The notes beneath the pieces were generated by a model. It saw nothing but the letters and a program-made list of their open reading frames with translations. It was not told the DNA's origin and ran no database searches. From positions 1-64,000 of the forward strand of contig CAVRVW010000011.1 in NCBI GenBank assembly GCA_963724695.1: 64,000 nucleotides of DNA. The letters run 5' to 3'. The stretch's first letter is position 1, and every line of letters starts with the position of its first letter. Positions 59,087-64,000 of the stretch are shown piece by piece. The DNA is from CAVQFD01 sp963724695. GTDB lineage: Bacteria; Acidobacteriota; Vicinamibacteria; Vicinamibacterales; CAVVIG01. The position numbers and the translations under genes are program-made.

Positions 59087-60048
59087 TACGGGCTGACGTT
59101 GTCCGACCGCGAGTTCTCCTGGCGGACGACGACGCTGGGATCCTCAAGGCCATCTCGAGAACGCTGGCGCCAGAATTCGACGTTGTAGCCACGGTGACGG
59201 ACGGGCGCAAAGCTCTGGACGCTGTGCCCCGTCTCGACCCCGATGTCGTCGTTCTCGACATCTCGATGCCGGGCCTCAACGGATTTCAAACAGCCGAGGA
59301 ACTCAAGCGATGTGGATCGCGGGCGAAGATTGTGTTCCTGACGATGCATCAGGACGACGGCTTCGTCAGTCAGGCCATTCGATGTGGAGCGATGGGCTAC
59401 GTGCTCAAGACGCTCGCCTCGTCGGATCTGACCCCGGCACTGCATCACGCGCTCGCCGGACGGCGGTATCTGCCGTCGCTGACGCCTCTGGTGATGACCG
59501 GCGCGGATACACACGCCGTCCAGTTTTGTGGGGATGACAGTGCCGGCCTCGACGGAGTCGCGGCCGTGCTGAGCAGGGCGCTCCATCGAGGCGACACCGT
59601 CGCCGCCGCCTTGATCGAATCGAATCGTGACGCCCTCGCCGACCGGATGAAAGAGCGAGGATGGAATCTCGCCGATGTAGGACGGCAAGGCCGCTACCTG
59701 GTCTTCGATGCCGAGGAAGCAGCGACACGAATCATGCGAGCCGGTCGCCCCCACCGTGACACGATCGCCGAGATGGTCGCCGCGCTAGAAAATGCCCGAA
59801 GAGCTTCGACCGCCGGGCCACGCTCGCACCTCACGATCGTCGGCGAAATGTCCGCCGTTCTTTGCCGCCGCGGAACACCTGAAGCAGCATTGGAACTCGA
59901 GCGACTGTGGGATGAACTGACTCGTTCACTCCCCATCCTCACCATCTGCACGTATCCGACGGGCTGCTTTGATCGCGACGGCGTGCCAGGGTTCGTTTCA
60001 AGCATCTCAGCTCATCACTCGGTGATCAGCCACGCACGCGGGGTGTGA
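59083..60048 (+). CDS. Response regulator with receiver and MEDS-type sensory domain
   Basis: 321 residues. The receiver domain (about 8-125) has the acidic pair in LLADDDAG, the phospho-acceptor Asp in DVVVLDISMPG, the Thr in VFLTMHQDD and the Lys in GYVLKTLAS: all switch residues present. Instead of a DNA-binding output, the rest (about 140-300) matches the MEDS/DcmR sensory domain: HAVQFCGDDSAGLDGVAAVL, YLVFDAEEAATRIM, GEMSAVLCRRGTPEAALELE and WDELTRSLPILTICTYPTG. No helix-turn-helix is visible. It probably signals by protein contact. No histidine kinase is next to it. Confidence 0.8.
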   Translation: MIRADVVRPRVLLADDDAGILKAISRTLAPEFDVVATVTDGRKALDAVPRLDPDVVVLDISMPGLNGFQTAEELKRCGSRAKIVFLTMHQDDGFVSQAIRCGAMGYVLKTLASSDLTPALHHALAGRRYLPSLTPLVMTGADTHAVQFCGDDSAGLDGVAAVLSRALHRGDTVAAALIESNRDALADRMKERGWNLADVGRQGRYLVFDAEEAATRIMRAGRPHRDTIAEMVAALENARRASTAGPRSHLTIVGEMSAVLCRRGTPEAALELERLWDELTRSLPILTICTYPTGCFDRDGVPGFVSSISAHHSVISHARGV

Positions 60049-60079
60049 CGATCACGCTTTCGCAACGGATGAGTGGTAA

Positions 60080-62239
60080 TCACGATTCCGGCAGATTGAG
60101 CTTCCGCATCAGCCCTGCCCAGCGCGGAGTGGTACGCAGTTCGGCTCCATACCAAAACCGCAGCAACATGGAACTGATCGGATCGCGCTGGTCGATGGCC
60201 TTCTCGAACCAATCCGCCTCCGCGTCGAATTCGTGGAGGACCCAGTGGTAAAGGGCCAGGCCCAAGGGAACGCCAAACGCGTCGGCGGGCTGGAGCGTGT
60301 GGAGCAGTTGGTCGGCCCGGCGCGTATCTCCAGTGCGCTTCAGCAGCCCGGCGAGCAATCCAACCACTCGGGAGAGGGGCGCAAGCACGTACGCCTCTTC
60401 GCAGAGGGGCAGCGCGCGATCCCACTCGCCGAGCGACGCATGTCGGCCGGCCAGGTTGAAGAGCGCCAGCACCACGGACGGATTGAGTTCCAGAATCTCG
60501 CGCCATCCTGTGGCAGCGTCCTCGGGGCGGCCAGCCGCGGCGAGATATGACGCGCGATTGATTCGCAGAAGAATGTTGAGCGGATCTTCCTGCAGTCCCA
60601 ACTCCGCCTGCTGAACGGCTTCGCCCGACCGGCCAATTTTCATCAGGTGAAGGGAGTAGTAAAGACGTACATTGACCGGAACGGGATCGTGAGCCATCGC
60701 CAGGCGGAACTGCCTCTCGGCTTCCTTCCAGTCGTATTCGAGGCTGCCGGCCACGGCGCCCAGCATCGCGTGCCCTTCGGGGAGGGAAGGATCCAGGTCC
60801 AGGGCCCTCTGCGCCTGGGAGCGCACCATCGACCAGCCTTCGCTGGGCGACACCAGTCCGAGGACAACCATCATCATGAAATAGATTCCGTACTCGCAAT
60901 GGGCCAGAACGAATTTCGGGTCCAGCGCGATCGCTTGCTCGAAGCACTCCTTGGCGCGCGGAAACAACTCCGGCCGAAGGAGCCCTCGATAGTGCCGCGC
61001 CTTCAACAGCGCCTCATAGGCCGGCAAGCTCGGCTTGTACGGCATGAATGGCGCGGGCGTTCCGGCAAGCGTCACATGCAGCGCGGACGCGATGGCCTGC
61101 GCAATTTCGTCCTGCAAATCGAACAGGTCGGCCATTTCGCGGTCATAGCGCTGCGACCAGAGATGATAGCCGTCGCTCGCGTTGATGAGCTGCGCGTTGA
61201 CGCGGAGGCGCGACCCGGATCGCCGCACGCTGCCTTCGAGAATCGTGCTGACGCCCAGCGTGCCGGCGATTTTGCGAATGTCCTCGGTCTTGCCCCTGAA
61301 TGCGAACGCCGATGTGCGCGCGGTCACCTTGAGCCCCGGGATTTGCGCGAGGAAATTGATGATCTCCTCGGCCAGGCCGTCGCTGAAGTATTCGTTGTCC
61401 TTGTCCGTGCCCATGTTCACGAACGGCAGCACGGCGATGGAGGGTGGCGAGTGGGGCGGCGTTCCCGTGTGCGCCTTTCCCAGGTCGTCGCGCAGCTCGG
61501 CCACGGTCTGATAGCGCTGCCCTGGCGGCTTCGCGAGGCAGCGCTTCACGATGGCTTGCAGCGCGGCAGACGCATCCAGCGGCGCGGGCTCGTCGCGCAG
61601 AATCGCCGTCATGGTGGAGACGGAGTTCTCTCCATGGAACGCCCGCCGCCCGCTGAGCAACTCGTACATCACCGATCCAAAACTGAAGATGTCCGACCGG
61701 GCATCGAGCGGCTTGCCCTCGGTCTGCTCCGGAGCCATGTACGCCGCCGTGCCCATCACCGTGCCCACCGCCGTGCCGTCGACCGTCGAGGTATCGTCGG
61801 AGCCGGCCGTCTGCTTGGCCAGCCCGAAATCGAGCAGCTTGACCGATCCCTCCGAGGTCACCATGATGTTGGCGGGCTTCAGATCCCGATGTACGACGCC
61901 TTTGCGATGCGCGGCATCCAGCGCTTCCGCTATCTGCATCGCCAGCCGCACGGCGTCGTCGACGTTCACGCCGCCCTTGAGCGGCTGCCCTTCAATGTAT
62001 TCGAGCACCAGGTAATCAGGCCCGATGTCGAAGATCTGACAGATGTGCGGATGATTGAGCGCGGCAATCGCGCGCGCTTCCTGCTCAAAGCGCGCGCTGT
62101 GCTGGCCCTTGAGCTGCTTCACTGCGACCGGGCGATTGAGACGACTGTCCCGCGCCTTCCACACTTCGCCCATACCGCCCTCGCCCAGTTTCGCGAGGAT
62201 CTCGTAGGGGCCAAGTTTGTCGCCCGAGGAAAGCGCCAT
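60080..62239 (-). CDS. Soluble Ser/Thr protein kinase with TolB-N-like and TPR domains
   Basis: 719 residues. The kinase domain (about 12-270) has LGEGGMGEVW, AVKQL, HRDLKPAN, DFGLAKQ and MAPEQTEGK, all complete. It is followed by the FlgO/TolB-N-like domain often found after such kinases and adenylate cyclases (SIAVLPFVNMGTDKDNEYFS, then ILEGSVRRSGSRLRV) and a TPR region (about 440-700). No membrane helix is predicted, so it should be cytosolic. Its targets are unknown; no sigma factor or phosphatase gene is adjacent. Confidence 0.9.
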   Translation of the reverse strand: MALSSGDKLGPYEILAKLGEGGMGEVWKARDSRLNRPVAVKQLKGQHSARFEQEARAIAALNHPHICQIFDIGPDYLVLEYIEGQPLKGGVNVDDAVRLAMQIAEALDAAHRKGVVHRDLKPANIMVTSEGSVKLLDFGLAKQTAGSDDTSTVDGTAVGTVMGTAAYMAPEQTEGKPLDARSDIFSFGSVMYELLSGRRAFHGENSVSTMTAILRDEPAPLDASAALQAIVKRCLAKPPGQRYQTVAELRDDLGKAHTGTPPHSPPSIAVLPFVNMGTDKDNEYFSDGLAEEIINFLAQIPGLKVTARTSAFAFRGKTEDIRKIAGTLGVSTILEGSVRRSGSRLRVNAQLINASDGYHLWSQRYDREMADLFDLQDEIAQAIASALHVTLAGTPAPFMPYKPSLPAYEALLKARHYRGLLRPELFPRAKECFEQAIALDPKFVLAHCEYGIYFMMMVVLGLVSPSEGWSMVRSQAQRALDLDPSLPEGHAMLGAVAGSLEYDWKEAERQFRLAMAHDPVPVNVRLYYSLHLMKIGRSGEAVQQAELGLQEDPLNILLRINRASYLAAAGRPEDAATGWREILELNPSVVLALFNLAGRHASLGEWDRALPLCEEAYVLAPLSRVVGLLAGLLKRTGDTRRADQLLHTLQPADAFGVPLGLALYHWVLHEFDAEADWFEKAIDQRDPISSMLLRFWYGAELRTTPRWAGLMRKLNLPES

Positions 62240-62428
62240 CAGGAACCGAGTCCGCTGAGTCTATCTGATCAGGAAGCGGATTCCGTCGTGTGGAGATGGG
62301 CTCGCCGGACTGGACGATTTCCGCAACTGGTTGGCCCGTGCGGCGTGAAGTCCGCCTTCGCTCCTACGGAGCTTCGGCGAGACATCTCGCGGTAGCCCGC
62401 CAGAGATTCATCGCGGGCGGAGGCGGAT

Positions 62429-62473
<45 letters not shown>

Positions 62474-62866
62474 CGTAACGCAGGTGGTTGGACTCGCGGG
62501 TTCTTCGTGCCGCTTGGCCAATGAACGCATCGCTGACAACGTGTTCCCACGCGCGATCTATTCGGGCGAGCTGATCAACAATGTCAGTAATGAAGTAGGA
62601 CTCATCTCTGGCTCATCTGTGCGGCGTGACGCGGGGTCGGTCTGGCGCCCAGGTGAGCGAGGGCTTCGAACCGTGTCAGCCTCTGTAGAATCTGTAATCT
62701 GATGTGTTTCAAATCCTTCAACGGCTGACATGATGTGACGTCAATCGCTTTCGCGGGCTCACCTCCCGGAAAGCGTCGGGCGGCTGGGCGGCTGCAGAAC
62801 GCCTTGGTGGCCAAAGATTCTGCGCATTGGGCAGCAGCCATTTACCTGCCTATGGTCTGAGAAGTG
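62474..62866. other. Stretch without a recognisable gene beside the tRNA half
   Basis: About 390 bases on the far side of the tRNA remnant. No integrase, no clear open frame with family motifs, and no matching 5' tRNA half are seen. It also serves as the upstream region of the kinase gene at 62867; I could not pick a promoter. Confidence 0.4.
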
Positions 62867-64000
62867 ATGATGGCCGCAGAACGTTGGCAACAGATCTCTC
62901 AGCTCTACCATGCCCTGTGCGCGCGTGACAGGACGGGACGTACAGAATTCCTCGCCGACGCCTGCGGTGGCGACTCGGACCTTCGGGAGACTCTCGAATC
63001 TCTCCTGGCGCATCAGGGCTCCGCCGAACACTTTATGGACGTGCCCGCCCTCGAAATCGCAGGGCAGATGCTCTCAGGTTCAGAGATGGCCTCGACGACC
63101 CGCATGGAAGGCCGGCGCTTCGGTGCGTACCGGATCCTGCGCGAACTCGGACGAGGCGGGATGGGTTCTGTGTACCTGGCCGACCGAGTCGACGAGGTGT
63201 TCCACAAGCGAGTCGCCGTCAAAATCATTCAACCCGGCCCCGCCGCCGGGACGATCATCGAACGATTTCGCCAGGAGCGGGAGATTCTCGCCGCGCTGGA
63301 TCACCCCACCATTGCCCGTGTCGTCGACGGGGGCAACACCGACGACGGCGCGCCCTATTTGGTAATGGACTACGTTGATGGGCAGCCGATCGATACCTGG
63401 TGCGACCAGCACAAAGCCGATGTGACGCGGCGGCTGGAGCTATTTCGCGCCGTGTGTTCAGGGGTGCAACACGCCCATGACCGCGGGGTCCTGCATCGAG
63501 ACTTGAAGCCGACCAACATCTTCGTCACGGCGGAAGGAGGCGTGAAACTGCTCGACTTCGGCATCGCCAAGTTGATGGCGAGCGACGCGGTTCCTGGAAC
63601 CCCGCCTGCCACGACCGCGACGGCTACACGCGCGATGACGCCGAGATACGCCAGCCCCGAACAGGTGCGGGGCGAGCGTCTTTCAGTGACCAGTGACGTC
63701 TACGCACTCGGCGTCGTCCTGTACGAGCTGCTGACTGGACACTGGCCGTACCGGACGCATAGCCATCTCCTCCACGAGATCACGCGTGCGATCTGCGAGG
63801 AAGATCCGGTCGTGCCGAGCACCGCGGTCGCCGAGGTACCGCAGCGCCTGGACGAGATCGGCACGACGCATCTGCTAACACCACAAACAGTCAACGAGGT
63901 CTGCGAGGCAACACTAGCGCGGCTGCGCCGGCGCCTGGAAGGCGATCTGGACAAGATTCTTCTCAAAGCCCTCGACAAGGACCCGGCCCGCCGCTACCGC
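62867..64000 (+). CDS. Ser/Thr protein kinase, cut by the window end
   Basis: 378 residues from ATG 62867 (a second ATG follows; GTG 62864 is also in frame), open to the last base. The N-terminal region (ERWQQISQLYHALCARD, then LADACGGDSDLRETLESLL) is the short helical domain found on kinases linked to ECF sigma factors. The kinase domain begins near residue 84 (ELGRGGMGSVY), with HRDLKPTN near 210, DFGIAKL near 230, ASPEQVRGE and the C-lobe DVYALGVVLYELL. It ends in KALDKDPARRYR at the edge. Homologues continue with a membrane helix and TPRs. No sigma-factor gene lies upstream, unlike the kinase at 39578. Confidence 0.9.
   Translation, partial: MMAAERWQQISQLYHALCARDRTGRTEFLADACGGDSDLRETLESLLAHQGSAEHFMDVPALEIAGQMLSGSEMASTTRMEGRRFGAYRILRELGRGGMGSVYLADRVDEVFHKRVAVKIIQPGPAAGTIIERFRQEREILAALDHPTIARVVDGGNTDDGAPYLVMDYVDGQPIDTWCDQHKADVTRRLELFRAVCSGVQHAHDRGVLHRDLKPTNIFVTAEGGVKLLDFGIAKLMASDAVPGTPPATTATATRAMTPRYASPEQVRGERLSVTSDVYALGVVLYELLTGHWPYRTHSHLLHEITRAICEEDPVVPSTAVAEVPQRLDEIGTTHLLTPQTVNEVCEATLARLRRRLEGDLDKILLKALDKDPARRYR

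Noticed and set aside
60647..62395. 582-codon + strand open frame opposite the TPR kinase
   Set aside because: No domain and His/Arg-rich; the - strand kinase has complete motifs.
62341..62400. Imperfect inverted repeat before the tRNA half considered as a terminator
   Set aside because: Stem matches are interrupted and the position is upstream of, not after, the flanking kinase gene; too weak to list.

Overview
The window reads as bacterial DNA of an Acidobacteriota type. This is an inference from the mix of an exosortase/PEP-CTERM locus, large RHS and repeat surface proteins, an ECF sigma factor overlapping a TolB-propeller Ser/Thr kinase, and several more Ser/Thr kinases with TPR domains. 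No rRNA or complete tRNA is present to confirm it.

The sequence falls into two parts that meet near 29.79 kb. Left of that point the base composition is moderate, and three long palindromic elements sit between or at the start of genes. Right of it the sequence is clearly richer in G+C and I saw none of those palindromes. At the junction a xanthine-dehydrogenase-family large subunit (+) and an acyl-CoA dehydrogenase (-) both lose their C-terminal parts within a few bases of each other. That is what a chimeric contig join, or a large deletion or translocation, would look like.

Left part. 0-6.3 kb: a metallo-beta-lactamase-fold protein, a membrane spermidine-synthase fusion, a haem-c/beta-propeller protein and a MNT/HEPN pair. 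6.4-12 kb: an exosortase locus with a PEP-CTERM-type protein, a PrsT-like TPR lipoprotein and an exosortase whose C-terminus carries an EpsI domain. 12-18.5 kb: a surface protein with about nine 95-residue tandem repeats and calcium-binding type-3 repeats, then two overlapping paralogous glycine-rich secreted proteins. 18.8-27.4 kb: remnants of a DUF433/DUF5615 pair, a decayed second copy of the EpsI domain, and a giant RHS protein whose head is a duplicate of the head of the repeat protein. 27.6-29.8 kb: two xanthine-dehydrogenase-family subunits.

Right part. 29.8-38.1 kb: a CoA-ester catabolic cluster with two acyl-CoA dehydrogenases, an SDR, an enoyl-CoA hydratase/3-hydroxyacyl-CoA dehydrogenase fusion, a MaoC hydratase, an ACAD10/11-like kinase and a short-chain fatty-acid transporter. 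It resembles 4-hydroxyacyl-CoA (levulinate-type) degradation. 39-42.4 kb: an ECF sigma/kinase pair. 42.6-48.3 kb: a complete RND efflux operon. 48.3-53.3 kb: mostly broken genes around a threonine aldolase. 53-64 kb: a GT-C-like membrane protein, a STAS protein, an aldo/keto reductase, a dienelactone hydrolase, an AlkD-like repair protein, a receiver-MEDS regulator, two Ser/Thr kinases and a 3' half of a tRNA-Asn gene.

Many genes need a one-base change to restore their frame, often at a homopolymer and sometimes as compensating pairs. Indel errors of a long-read assembly explain much of this, so genes marked broken below may be intact in the organism.
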